This document shows positions 8,680-17,816 of a stretch of 64,000 nt of DNA, piece by piece. The stretch is taken from the NCBI RefSeq assembly GCF_001984175.1, contig NZ_MTQP01000051.1, forward strand, positions 90,982-154,981. Reading direction: 5' to 3'. The notes under the pieces are model-generated. The model had not been told where the DNA came from, did no database searches, and saw only the letters and a program-made list of their open reading frames with translations. The translations under genes and the position numbers were made by a program. The first letter of the stretch is position 1. Each line of letters begins with the position of its first letter. Origin of the DNA: Saccharothrix sp. ALI-22-I (lineage in GTDB: Bacteria; Actinomycetota; Actinomycetes; Mycobacteriales; Pseudonocardiaceae).

Positions 8680-9021
8680 ATGGTGGACGAGTCCGACAAC
8701 GGCAACCGGAAAGAGCGGGTGCAGATCCTGGTCGGTGACCAGGTCGCGTACGTGGAGGTGGACCGGCTAGCGGGCGCCGAGGAGGAGGAAGTCTCCGCCC
8801 GAGCCCTGTCGCTCGACGGTTTCACCAGCTCGCTGTCCGCCATCACCGAAACCGTCAGCAACGCCCTCGCCCACGGGTTCGACAAGGTCAAGCCCGACAA
8901 GATCACCCTGGAGTTCGGCTGTGAGGTCGGCGTCGAGTCCGGCAAGCTGACCGCGATCCTGGTCAAGGGGTCGGCCAAGGCCAACATCAAGGTGGTCGCG
9001 GAATGGGCGCCGGAGGCGTAG
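8680..9021 (+). CDS. Trypco1-type (trypsin-co-occurring domain 1) protein
   Basis: The protein has 113 residues and contains no transmembrane segment. The central part (SLSAITETVSNALAHGFDKV, then KPDKITLEFGCEVGVESGKLTAILVKGSAKANIKVVAEW) matches the Trypco1/CU044_2847 family, small beta-rich domains encoded beside trypsin-NTPase conflict proteins. The ATG at 8680 is preferred to the in-frame GTG-like codons upstream because GGAGAGGAAA precedes it. The next gene, a trypsin-NACHT protein, starts 19 bp before this gene's stop, so the two are coupled. It may be a substrate, adaptor or sensor for the partner protease. That is inference from the recurring gene pairing. Confidence 0.85.
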   Translation: MVDESDNGNRKERVQILVGDQVAYVEVDRLAGAEEEEVSARALSLDGFTSSLSAITETVSNALAHGFDKVKPDKITLEFGCEVGVESGKLTAILVKGSAKANIKVVAEWAPEA

Positions 9022-12000
9022 GGCTCGAAGGGCAGCTGATGGCCGCCACGGTGGCCATCACGGTCCCGGACAGAGGTCAGGCCGACCTCGGGTCCGGTGC
9101 CTTCGTCGCCCCCGGCCTGGTGATCACCTGCGGGCACGTCGTCGCCGACCAGGCCGGCACACCCAGGGTCGAGTCCGTCCGCGGCAGCTGGCAGGGCCGG
9201 GAACTCGACCTCCGGGTGGTCCCCGAGTGGATCAGGCCGTGGGCGGACGGCAAGGGACCGGACCTGGCGCTGCTCCGGGTGGTCGGCGAGGACTACCCGG
9301 AGACGCCGTGGGTGGAACTGCGCGATGTGGTCGACATCGGCGACGACCTGTGGGCCTACGGCTACCCCAAGGGGCCGTACCGCTCCGGGGACTCGGTCGC
9401 GTTCCGGTACGAAGGGCCGTCCCGGTCCGCGGGGTCCGTGCTGCACAAGCTGTCCCAGGGGCAAGCGCAGCCCGGACTCAGCGGGGCTCCGGTGCTGAAC
9501 CGGCGAACCGGTGGTGTCGTCGGTCTTGTGCGCGCGTCGAGGGACAGTTCCAGCGACCTCGGCGCGCGCCTGGTGACCGCCACCCTGATCGCTGCGGAGT
9601 ACGGCCCGATCCTGGCCGCCGAGCTGGGCAGCCTGGTCGACCGCCCCTGGCTCGACGCGCTCACCGATGAGCAACTGGTCGCGGGGCGTTGGGAGAGACC
9701 CTCGCCGAAGCTGTTCGACTACCTGCAAGCGGCCGAGAAGCAGGCGCGCGAATTCCCGTACGCGGTTCCGGTGCACATCGCGCCGCCGCTGATCGACCTG
9801 TACGTCGAGCAGAAGGTCACCTCCAAGGCCGCGGAGCGCCGCGAACCCGATAAGCACGACGAGCACGACAAGCAGCGGGACCGCGAGCGCAAGCTCGAAG
9901 CCGTGCTCGCGACGAAGCTGCTGACGCAGCACCGCAACGCGGTGCTGACCGGCGGGCCGGGCGCGGGCAAGTCGAGCCTGTTCAACTTCATCGTGGCGGA
10001 CTCGGCGCGGAAGTGGCTGCGGCCCGCGCCGGGTGAGGCGTCACCGGACTTCGTCCCGGCGCGGCTGTCCGCGACCCGCCTCGCCGAGACGCCCGGCCCG
10101 CTCGCCTCCGCCGTGGCCACCGTGCTCTCCCAGGACCTGGTGGACTACCTGAAAGAGCCGTTGCCGGCGTACGCCCTGCACCAGGCGCCGATGCCCGGCG
10201 TGGACTGGCTGGTGCTCGTCGACGGCATCGACGAGGTGCTCGACCCGGAGTCGCGACGGAAGCTGCTCGCACGGCTGTCCCACGCGATGGGCGAGGACAG
10301 CTGCCTGCGGATCGCGATCGCCAGTCGCCCGCTCACCGAACAGGAACTCGGATTCGCCGCTACCGGTGACGCGGTGTACGAACTTCAGCCGTTCGACCCC
10401 GAGGAAATGCTCGCCTTCGCCGACAAGCTCTTCGACAAGCACGGCTCGGCCGACTCGTCGGCCGACGCGCAGCGGTTCGTCGACCAACTGTCAGGCAGCT
10501 CGCTGTACGAGTTGTGCCGCACCCCGCTCCTGGCGACGATGACCTGGGCCATGTACGTGGACTACCCCGAGCGCCCGCTCCCGGGTGGGCGAACGCAGCT
10601 GTACCGGGAGTTCGTCGACAAACTCCTCCACGAACAGGACCGCAAGCTCAAGGTCACCGACCAACTGCGCGACATGCTGCGGGAGTGCCCCGGTGCCGAA
10701 AACGTGGTGGCCGGCCTCATAGGCGACCGGAAGCACTTGATCGCGAGCGTGGCCGCGGACCGGCACGAAGGCTCTGAGCACTCGTTGCTCGACCTGGCCC
10801 TGGGGTACCTGGCGGCCAGGAAACCGGCGGACGGCATCACCGACAACCGGTGGCGCGAGCTGGTACGCGACCTGCTGATCCGCACCGGTCTCGTCGGCCG
10901 GAAGGGCCGAGAACTGGTGTTCACGCACCACACGTTCCAGGAGTACTTCACGGCGGTGCGGACGGCCGCGATGCACACCCCCTCCGACGAGGAAGGCAGG
11001 CTCGTCCTGGAACGGGGTATCAGCTCCAACCAGCAGAACGTCACCCTGTTCCTCGCCGGGGTCTGGGCACTTCAGGGCGCCGACCTCTCCGAGGCGATCA
11101 TCTGGCTGCTCCGACGCGGAGACATGCAAGTCAATCTGGCCGCTGCCATCGTCGCCGACGGTGTGCGGGTCTCCGCGGACTGCGCCGAGGACCTGGTGAC
11201 CTCGCTCGGCATCATGAAGCGCTCCCGGCCCGCCGGCGGGAAGCACGAGACCTTCAAGAAGGTCGCACCGCACCTGGACGACGACCTGTTGCACAGGATC
11301 GCCGCAGCGGAACACATCAATCCGCTGGTACGCGTCATTGTCGTGCTCACCATCAATCGTCGGGCCGGCGAGAACGACGTCCTCCCGGAGCTGCGACTGG
11401 TAGTACAGGACCTCGGGGCCAGCCCCGGACTCCTGTTGACTACCGTGGACTTGTTGGACGAGCACGGGTTCCGTTCCTCAGCCTTGACGCTGCTCAGGAG
11501 TGAGTCGTCCGCGACGTCACCGCCCTACGAGCTGGAAGTCGCCCAACGCCTGTACCGCCTTGGCGAAGCGGCACAGGCGACCGAGATCATCCTCGACGTC
11601 CTGACCGGTGCTGAGCACTCAGTCGACCGGATGCTCAGGGCGGCCGACATGCTGGCTCGTCACGACAGCACCCTGGGTATCGAGCACCTGCTCCAAATCT
11701 CGACGTCATCAACCCTCTCCGCTTTCCACAGGTACCGCTGCGCCGACGCGTTGGGCACCGCGGGAGCGGTGGACGAGGCTCACGCGCTGCTTCACCAGGT
11801 ACTCCGCGATCCCACCGCCGACAGGCTGGATTTCAGCTGGGCCGCCGAGAGCCTCGCCCGGCTCGGGTTCCGGCGGGAGGCCATCGCCGCGCTGTCCGAA
11901 GCAGCTCTCGACCCGCGCACGACAGCGGAGTTCAGGCTCCGTGTCATCGTGCAGTTGAGGGAGCTGGACGCGCTCGGGATCGACCTGGTGCCAGTCCTTG

Positions 12001-13904
12001 CCGCAATCCGGGACAACCCGACCGTGGATACGGCAGAGCGAATCGACGCCGTCACCATGCTCAGCTTCGTTGACGGATCAGTCGAGCCGGTCGACGAACT
12101 GCTGCGGCTCGCGCGGCTGCCCGGGCGGTTGATCAACCCTGCGGTGGTGGCGGACAAGCTGTTGGAACTCAAGGCGCCTGCCGCGGCGAAGAAGCTGCTC
12201 CGTGAGGTTCTTGAGAACGCCGATGTCAGCAGCATGTCCGACGCGGCAATGATACTGGTCGACCTGGAACTCTTGGACGAAGCGACAGCACCGCTGCGGG
12301 CCGTGGTCCACGATCGCCACCAGTCCATTCACGACCGGTGCTACGCTTTGTACTCCCTGAGGCGGTTTCGGGCGGACGCGTCGGACCTCGATGCGATAAC
12401 GACAGTTGCCGAGTCTCCCGCCCTACCCGTCTCTGTGCGCCTCACGGCGGTTCAGAGACTCGCCGGGCTGCCCGACAACCAGTGGGCGGTGGACCAACTG
12501 CGGCATTGGGCGTATTCCCGTGATCTCACCGTCGATCAGCGCCTCGACGCTGCGAGAGCCCTGGCACAGTTCGATCACGGGAACAGGCGGACCGTAGCGC
12601 GCCTCCAGTACCTCACCCATCCTGACCTGCCTCTCGCCGACGCGATGGAGGTACTCGAATCCACCCCTCACGAGACGTGGGGTGACACGGTCCACCAGGC
12701 GGTGATCGCGTTGAACGGCCGCAGCACCGTTCCCGCCCGTTGGCGCCACTCGGTGCGGAACATCCTGATGAGCACCCTGTCACCGGCCGAACAGCTGGCA
12801 GCGCATCGCGCTGTCGCACTCGACACAGCACAGCCGGCCAACGCGCGGTTGCAAGCGTGCAGATGGTTGTACGACGAGTTCGACCGGACCGAACTCGCCG
12901 ATGTGGTACTCGACGTGATCGAGCGATCGGACACCTCACCAGCCGACCTGGTCACCGCAGCGGGGCTGCTGGTCAGATACGGTCGACCGGAGCACTGCGC
13001 GGAGGTGCTCAGACAGGTCGCCGCGGACGAGTCGACCCCGCCGGCGGAAAAGTTGGAGGCCTCCGAGGCACTCCTGCGGCTCTCGGAGTTCGACGCCGCG
13101 TTGGGCGGCTGGCGCGAGGTGCTGGCCGCGCGGGAGTGGGCCGACGGCGCCTACAGCGGCGCGGCGCGAAACCTCGCTTCCGTCGGTCTGGTCGACGAAG
13201 CCGTTGGCGCGCTGCACGCGTTCATCGAGCTGGTCGAGAAGCCGTCCGCTGATCGGGCCGACGCGGCCGCACACCTCTCCCTGCTCGGCCGCCACGAAGA
13301 AGCAGTCACGGTTCTCGACGAACTGGCCGCGGCGGCACGGAGCACCGCCGACGCCGTCGCGGTCGCCGCCGCGCTCGAACGCATCGACGAATGGCGACGC
13401 GCGAACGACTTGTGCGCCGGCGTCGTGCTCGCCGCGGATGCCCGCGAAAGTGATCGCTTGGACGCGACCACACTGATGTGTCGTCGTGGCGCGACCGGGG
13501 CGTACGAAGCGAATCGCCGTGCGGTCGAGGCAGGTGTCCGACCGCGGTGTTGGGCGAGGTCGTGGGCCGTGCTCGCCGAGTACGGGTACGAGCGCGAGGC
13601 GGCGGAACGGTTGCGGGACGTCGCGTACGACGGCACCCAGGCCGTCGATGACCGCATCGCCTGCGCGATCGCGCTGGCCGACTCGGGGAGTTGGCTGGGC
13701 GAGGCCGTGTCCCTGGTGCGCGCGATCCTGCGAGAGCAGCAGCCCGGCGCACGCGAGGTGATCGCGGTCGGCGAGTTCCTGAGCGGGGCGGGTGAGTGGA
13801 GCGAGGCGATCGCGCTGCTCGACACCCTCGACGTCGAGGCGCTCGACGAGGAGTTGACCGAGCGGTTGAACCAGGTGCCGGTGCGGACGCTGTTCCACCG
13901 GTGA
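9003..13904 (+). CDS. Trypsin-like protease / NACHT NTPase / alpha-solenoid conflict protein
   Basis: This 1633-residue protein has three parts. Residues about 15-210 are a trypsin-like protease with an apparent catalytic triad: His45 in ITCGHVV, Asp87 in DLALLRV and Ser160 in GLSGAPV. Residues about 300-700 are a STAND/NACHT NTPase with Walker A GGPGAGKSS (317-325), Walker B WLVLVDGIDEVLD (about 402-414) and the HHTFQEYF winged-helix end motif. The remaining 900 residues are helical repeats of TPR/HEAT type, a probable ligand-sensing solenoid. Such proteins act as NTP-gated proteolytic effectors in phage defence or conflict. The start may be 9003 or the ATG at 9039, which has AAGGGCAG before it. 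It is coupled to the Trypco1-type gene. Confidence 0.93.
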   Translation: MGAGGVGLEGQLMAATVAITVPDRGQADLGSGAFVAPGLVITCGHVVADQAGTPRVESVRGSWQGRELDLRVVPEWIRPWADGKGPDLALLRVVGEDYPETPWVELRDVVDIGDDLWAYGYPKGPYRSGDSVAFRYEGPSRSAGSVLHKLSQGQAQPGLSGAPVLNRRTGGVVGLVRASRDSSSDLGARLVTATLIAAEYGPILAAELGSLVDRPWLDALTDEQLVAGRWERPSPKLFDYLQAAEKQAREFPYAVPVHIAPPLIDLYVEQKVTSKAAERREPDKHDEHDKQRDRERKLEAVLATKLLTQHRNAVLTGGPGAGKSSLFNFIVADSARKWLRPAPGEASPDFVPARLSATRLAETPGPLASAVATVLSQDLVDYLKEPLPAYALHQAPMPGVDWLVLVDGIDEVLDPESRRKLLARLSHAMGEDSCLRIAIASRPLTEQELGFAATGDAVYELQPFDPEEMLAFADKLFDKHGSADSSADAQRFVDQLSGSSLYELCRTPLLATMTWAMYVDYPERPLPGGRTQLYREFVDKLLHEQDRKLKVTDQLRDMLRECPGAENVVAGLIGDRKHLIASVAADRHEGSEHSLLDLALGYLAARKPADGITDNRWRELVRDLLIRTGLVGRKGRELVFTHHTFQEYFTAVRTAAMHTPSDEEGRLVLERGISSNQQNVTLFLAGVWALQGADLSEAIIWLLRRGDMQVNLAAAIVADGVRVSADCAEDLVTSLGIMKRSRPAGGKHETFKKVAPHLDDDLLHRIAAAEHINPLVRVIVVLTINRRAGENDVLPELRLVVQDLGASPGLLLTTVDLLDEHGFRSSALTLLRSESSATSPPYELEVAQRLYRLGEAAQATEIILDVLTGAEHSVDRMLRAADMLARHDSTLGIEHLLQISTSSTLSAFHRYRCADALGTAGAVDEAHALLHQVLRDPTADRLDFSWAAESLARLGFRREAIAALSEAALDPRTTAEFRLRVIVQLRELDALGIDLVPVLAAIRDNPTVDTAERIDAVTMLSFVDGSVEPVDELLRLARLPGRLINPAVVADKLLELKAPAAAKKLLREVLENADVSSMSDAAMILVDLELLDEATAPLRAVVHDRHQSIHDRCYALYSLRRFRADASDLDAITTVAESPALPVSVRLTAVQRLAGLPDNQWAVDQLRHWAYSRDLTVDQRLDAARALAQFDHGNRRTVARLQYLTHPDLPLADAMEVLESTPHETWGDTVHQAVIALNGRSTVPARWRHSVRNILMSTLSPAEQLAAHRAVALDTAQPANARLQACRWLYDEFDRTELADVVLDVIERSDTSPADLVTAAGLLVRYGRPEHCAEVLRQVAADESTPPAEKLEASEALLRLSEFDAALGGWREVLAAREWADGAYSGAARNLASVGLVDEAVGALHAFIELVEKPSADRADAAAHLSLLGRHEEAVTVLDELAAAARSTADAVAVAAALERIDEWRRANDLCAGVVLAADARESDRLDATTLMCRRGATGAYEANRRAVEAGVRPRCWARSWAVLAEYGYEREAAERLRDVAYDGTQAVDDRIACAIALADSGSWLGEAVSLVRAILREQQPGAREVIAVGEFLSGAGEWSEAIALLDTLDVEALDEELTERLNQVPVRTLFHR

Positions 13905-14049
13905 CGGCGCTCGGCGGCCACGGCAAGCCGGCGTGTCGATTTGTCCTTACACCACAAGGTGTTCTGGCCGAGCGCGCGAATTCAACGGAACGCATTATAT
14001 CAGAGGAAAAATCAACCTTTGGTCTCTTGTGGCGCGATATCCGACAACA

Positions 14050-14080
14050 CTAGAACTGCTCCTGCATTGGCCAGTTCTAG
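14050..14080. promoter_or_regulatory. Inverted repeat upstream of the secreted hydrolase gene
   Basis: CTAGAACTG (14050-14058) and CAGTTCTAG (14072-14080) form a perfect 9-bp inverted repeat with a 13-bp spacer, ending at the base before the GGGGA ribosome binding site (14081-14085). It could be an operator or an RNA hairpin that controls access to the ribosome binding site. The DNA upstream (13970-14045) is unusually AT-rich for this genome and is a likely promoter region. Confidence 0.55.
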
Positions 14081-14091
14081 GGGGATTGCGC

Positions 14092-16800
14092 ATGCGTTTG
14101 ATCAAGTTGTTGGTTCCTGCGCTGCTCATGGCAGTTCTGATCACCCCGGTGTCGGCGGCCGCGCCGGCGGTGGGTTCGCCGCCCTCCGGGTGGACGTTCA
14201 CCGGCTCGCAGCTGGTGTGGACGGCGCCCCGCCCGATTCCACCGGGTGACGCGGCGATCGAGTTCTGGGACGGTGACCGGCTGCTCGGGGTGCCACGGCC
14301 GTCCGTCGACCTGCGGTCGTACACGCTGGACGGGCCGCGGATCAGTGGTGTTGAACGGCTCCAGGTCCGGGCTTCGGGTAGGCGGCTGGACGCCGAGGAG
14401 CCGTTACGCCCCATGGGCACGACGCCGCCCGCGAACGTGCCCGCGCCGCTGCCCGCCGCCGGGGTCGACCCCGGCAAGCCCGGTCCCTTCCAGACGCGCA
14501 CCGGGGAGTACGCGCTGGACCCGATCACCGTTCCGGGATACGGCACGCCCATCGAGATGCAGGCCGTGGTCGTGGCGCCGAAAGGCGCGCCCGGCAAGCG
14601 CCCGCTGGCGTTGTTCCTGCACGGCAGGCATTTCACCTGCTACAACCCCGCCAATCCGGACGAGATCCTGATGTCGTGGCCGTGCCCGGCGGACACCAAG
14701 CCGGTGCCGAGCCACCTCGGCTACCTCCAGGCGCAGGAACTGCTCGCCTCGCAGGGCTACGTGACCGTGTCCATCTCGGCCAACGGCGTCAACGCGCAGG
14801 ACGCCCAAGACCCCGAGCTGGGTGCGGGAGCGCGGTCGTCGTTGGTCCGCGCGCACCTGGCGAAGTGGGCGGATTGGGCTGGTTCCGGTCGCGGTTCGGC
14901 ACCGGAGATCGTCCGCGCGTCGCCCGCCGCCGACCTGGCGAACGTGTTCCTGGTCGGGCATTCCCGTGGCGGCGAAGGGGTCAACCGGGCGGCCACCGAC
15001 AGCATCACCCCGCCACCCCCGGGCAGCGGCTACGACGGCCCGGTGCGCTGGAAGATCAAGGGCGACCTGCTGATCGGCCCGACGATCTTCGGGCACAACC
15101 CGGCGCCGGACGTGCCGTCGGTGACGATCCTGCCCGGCTGCGACGGTGATGTGAACGACCTCCAGGGCCAGATGTACCTGGACGCGACCCGCGGAGTCAG
15201 CCGGGGAGCCGCACTGCACAGCGCGCTGTACTTCGTCGGCGCGAACCACAACTACTTCAACACCGAGTGGACCCCCGGCCAGGCGGAGGCCCCGGCGTTC
15301 GACGACTTCCCGGACTCCCCCGCCGACGCGGTGTGCTCGCCGGGAACGGCCACCCGGCTGACGGCGGCGCAGCAGCAGACGGCGGGTGCCACCTACATCG
15401 CGGCGGCCGCACGCCTGTTCGTCGCGGGTGACCAGCGCGTGCTGCCGCTGTTCGACGGTTCGGGCGTCCGCGCGCCGTCGGCCGACCCGGCGCGTGTGCT
15501 CGGCCATGCCATCGGCGGCGCGCGGTCGGCGTTCATCGTGCCCGACGACGCGACGACTGCCGGTGGCAGTGCGCGGATGTGCACGCAGGCCGGGTTCGAC
15601 GCTGACGTTTCGTGTGTCGACCCGGCCGAACGGTTGGGATCGCCGCACTTCACCAGGTTCCGCGGCATCTCGCCGGAGCCCGGCAGGTTCGCCGTGGCAC
15701 TGGAGTGGTCGGCCGAGGGCCGGCCGGCGGTCGTGCGTCCCGGCAAGGCGGTCTCGCTGGCCGGGGCACGGGAGCTGGCGCTGCGGCTGATCGTCCCGCC
15801 GAACACCGTGGCCAACCGCTTCGACGTGGCCGTCACCGACACGACCGGACGCCGCGCGCAGCTGGGTTCGGTGTCGCTCGACGGGCTGCCGGCCACCGAA
15901 CAGATGTCCGCCCGCTGGGCGCAGGAGATCCGCGTCCCGCTGTCGTCGCACGGCGTCGACCTGCGCCAGATCGCCGCGCTGGAACTCATCCCGCGCAGCG
16001 CCACCGGACAGGCGTGGCTCATCGACGCGTACGGCTGGAACCACGGCCTGCCGGACCCCCGACCGGCCGCGCTGCCGCGTGTCGACGTGGGGACGCTGAC
16101 GGTCGAGGAGGGCGACTCCGGCACGCAGACCGTCCAGGTTCCGATCACCGTGTCCGGCGACGGCCCCGGCTCGGTGCGGCTGTTCATCAACAACGAGGAC
16201 GGCCGTACGTTCACCCAGCGGCTGGTGACGATCCAGCCGGGCCGGCACCGGATCGAGGTTCCGATGTCGGTCACCGGCAACACCCGCTGGAGTTTGAACT
16301 CACGGCGCGCGCTGATGGTGAAAGCCGTTCAGGGCACGGTCGCCGGTCGCTACGCGGGTGGTCTCACGGTGCTCAACGACGACCCGGCGCCGACGCTCAC
16401 CGTCACCCCGGTCGCCGACAACGTCGCCGAGGGCGGTGTCCTGACGTGGAGGGTGACGCTGTCCGAGGTGGCCGACGAGTCCGTCTTCCTGGTCGGCGTG
16501 CCGGTCGCGCCGGCCGGCGGGCCCGAACTGTCCACCACCGATATCGACCCCGAGTGGTTCCGGCAGCGGACGTACGGGGAGGAACCGCTACCGTCCCGGC
16601 CGTTGTCCACGACAGGACTGGTCGTCGTCACCTTCATCTCGCCGGGGCAGTTGATCGGGGAGGTCAGGGTCCCGACGGTGACCGACACCGAAACCGAACC
16701 AGCCGAGCAGATCCAGTTGCGGTTCACGCCGCACCAGCCTGTCGGCAGTGACATCACCATGGCCGGCACGGTCACCGACACCCCGCCACACCGTTCATGA
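14092..16800 (+). CDS. Secreted alpha/beta hydrolase with Calx-beta-like C terminus
   Basis: The protein has 902 residues. A Sec signal peptide (MRLIKLLVPALLMAVLITPV, cleaved near AAAPA) precedes an alpha/beta hydrolase domain with nucleophile elbow VGHSRGGEG (about residue 287), a preceding LFLHGRHFTC oxyanion segment and a late NHNYFNTEW motif that may hold the catalytic His. After about residue 660 come two beta-sandwich modules (VEEGDSGTQTVQVPITVSG...LNDD and VAEGGVLTWRVTLSE) resembling Calx-beta repeats. It is probably an extracellular esterase or lipase-like enzyme. The start at 14092 is supported by GGGGA 6 nt upstream and by the signal peptide. It is monocistronic, with a hairpin terminator after it. 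Confidence 0.88.
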   Translation: MRLIKLLVPALLMAVLITPVSAAAPAVGSPPSGWTFTGSQLVWTAPRPIPPGDAAIEFWDGDRLLGVPRPSVDLRSYTLDGPRISGVERLQVRASGRRLDAEEPLRPMGTTPPANVPAPLPAAGVDPGKPGPFQTRTGEYALDPITVPGYGTPIEMQAVVVAPKGAPGKRPLALFLHGRHFTCYNPANPDEILMSWPCPADTKPVPSHLGYLQAQELLASQGYVTVSISANGVNAQDAQDPELGAGARSSLVRAHLAKWADWAGSGRGSAPEIVRASPAADLANVFLVGHSRGGEGVNRAATDSITPPPPGSGYDGPVRWKIKGDLLIGPTIFGHNPAPDVPSVTILPGCDGDVNDLQGQMYLDATRGVSRGAALHSALYFVGANHNYFNTEWTPGQAEAPAFDDFPDSPADAVCSPGTATRLTAAQQQTAGATYIAAAARLFVAGDQRVLPLFDGSGVRAPSADPARVLGHAIGGARSAFIVPDDATTAGGSARMCTQAGFDADVSCVDPAERLGSPHFTRFRGISPEPGRFAVALEWSAEGRPAVVRPGKAVSLAGARELALRLIVPPNTVANRFDVAVTDTTGRRAQLGSVSLDGLPATEQMSARWAQEIRVPLSSHGVDLRQIAALELIPRSATGQAWLIDAYGWNHGLPDPRPAALPRVDVGTLTVEEGDSGTQTVQVPITVSGDGPGSVRLFINNEDGRTFTQRLVTIQPGRHRIEVPMSVTGNTRWSLNSRRALMVKAVQGTVAGRYAGGLTVLNDDPAPTLTVTPVADNVAEGGVLTWRVTLSEVADESVFLVGVPVAPAGGPELSTTDIDPEWFRQRTYGEEPLPSRPLSTTGLVVVTFISPGQLIGEVRVPTVTDTETEPAEQIQLRFTPHQPVGSDITMAGTVTDTPPHRS

Positions 16801-16857
16801 CCATCACGACAAACCGCGCGCCCTGACACGCTTGGGGCGTTCACAGAAGACGGTTCA

Positions 16858-16892
16858 CCGTTGCGGGTAACCAGCCCGGTCACCCGCAACGG
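16858..16892 (+). terminator. Hairpin terminator after the secreted hydrolase
   Basis: CCGTTGCGGGT and ACCCGCAACGG pair as a perfect 11-bp stem with a 13-nt loop, 58 bp after the hydrolase stop codon and before the next gene's ribosome binding site. Confidence 0.65.
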
Positions 16893-16985
16893 CGGACTCC
16901 ACGCCGGCTGTGGATCGTCACCCGTTCGGATGGGCCGACGGGCGGGAGCCGCCAGGCACGGGCAGGATCTCGTGCCGGAGGAACC

Positions 16986-17750
16986 ATGTGGCAGTCGGAC
17001 GGGTGGGACGTCAGAGCGCGGATCGGGGTGCTGACCCCGCACGCCGACGTGGGGCCGGAGTCCGAGCTGCGCGCGATGGCACCCCCGGACGTCGGCGTGC
17101 ACGCCGCGCGGGTGGAGTTCGGCGCCATGGGTGCGGGCGGGGTGATGGCCCCCACGATCCCGCTCGCGCCGGTCCTGGCGTTCGTGGAGCCGCCGCACAT
17201 CGACGACGCGGTCGGCCTGCTGTCCGCCGCACCCGTCGCCGCGATCGGCATCGGGTTCACGAGTTCGGCGTACGCCGACGCCCGCGCGGAGGAACGGGCC
17301 GTCGACCGGTTGCGGGCTCTGGGTGGAATCCCGGTCGTGGCGACGTGCCCGGCCGCGGTCGAGGCGCTGAGTGTGCTGGGCGCCGACCGGATCGCCGTGT
17401 TCAACCCACCGTGGTTCGACGCCGCACTCGACCAGCTCGGCGTGGAGTACTTCACCGACCAGGGGTTCGACGTGATCGCCCACGGTTCGTGCGTGCTGCC
17501 GAGCAACCAGCGCAACATCACCCCGCTCGACCTCTACGACTGGCTCCGCGCGCACACCCCGGACACCGCGGAGGCGGTCTTCGTGGGCGGCAACGGTTTC
17601 CGCACCGTCGGCGTCATCGCCGCACTGGAACAACACCTCGGCCGCCCAGTGCTCACGGCGAACCAGGTACTCCTGTGGAAGCTCCTCCGCACGGCACAGG
17701 TGCCCACGTCGTCCGTGCGCGGCTACGGCTGGTTGTTCGAGACGTCGTAA
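16986..17750 (+). CDS. Maleate isomerase / Asp-Glu racemase-fold protein lacking expected cysteines
   Basis: The protein has 254 residues. GGAGGAACC sits directly before the ATG at 16986. The layout (ARIGVLTPHADVGPESELRAM at the N terminus, then IPVVATCPAAVEAL and FRTVGVIAALEQHLGRPVLTANQVLLWKLL near residues 205-235) follows the maleate cis-trans isomerase/arylmalonate decarboxylase family, which uses one or two catalytic cysteines. Here the first position reads AIGIGFTSSAY (Phe in place of Cys) and the second VFVGGNGFRT (Gly in place of the Cys of xCTNxRT). Classical cysteine chemistry therefore looks impossible. It may be a decarboxylase or lyase variant, or a binding protein. No operon partner is evident. 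Confidence 0.8.
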   Translation: MWQSDGWDVRARIGVLTPHADVGPESELRAMAPPDVGVHAARVEFGAMGAGGVMAPTIPLAPVLAFVEPPHIDDAVGLLSAAPVAAIGIGFTSSAYADARAEERAVDRLRALGGIPVVATCPAAVEALSVLGADRIAVFNPPWFDAALDQLGVEYFTDQGFDVIAHGSCVLPSNQRNITPLDLYDWLRAHTPDTAEAVFVGGNGFRTVGVIAALEQHLGRPVLTANQVLLWKLLRTAQVPTSSVRGYGWLFETS

Positions 17751-17816
17751 CGGCGGTCCTCCGGCGAGCCGGTGCCGTGCAGGCCCGGTTGGCGGAGCGG
17801 GGTCGTTGCGCGCGGA

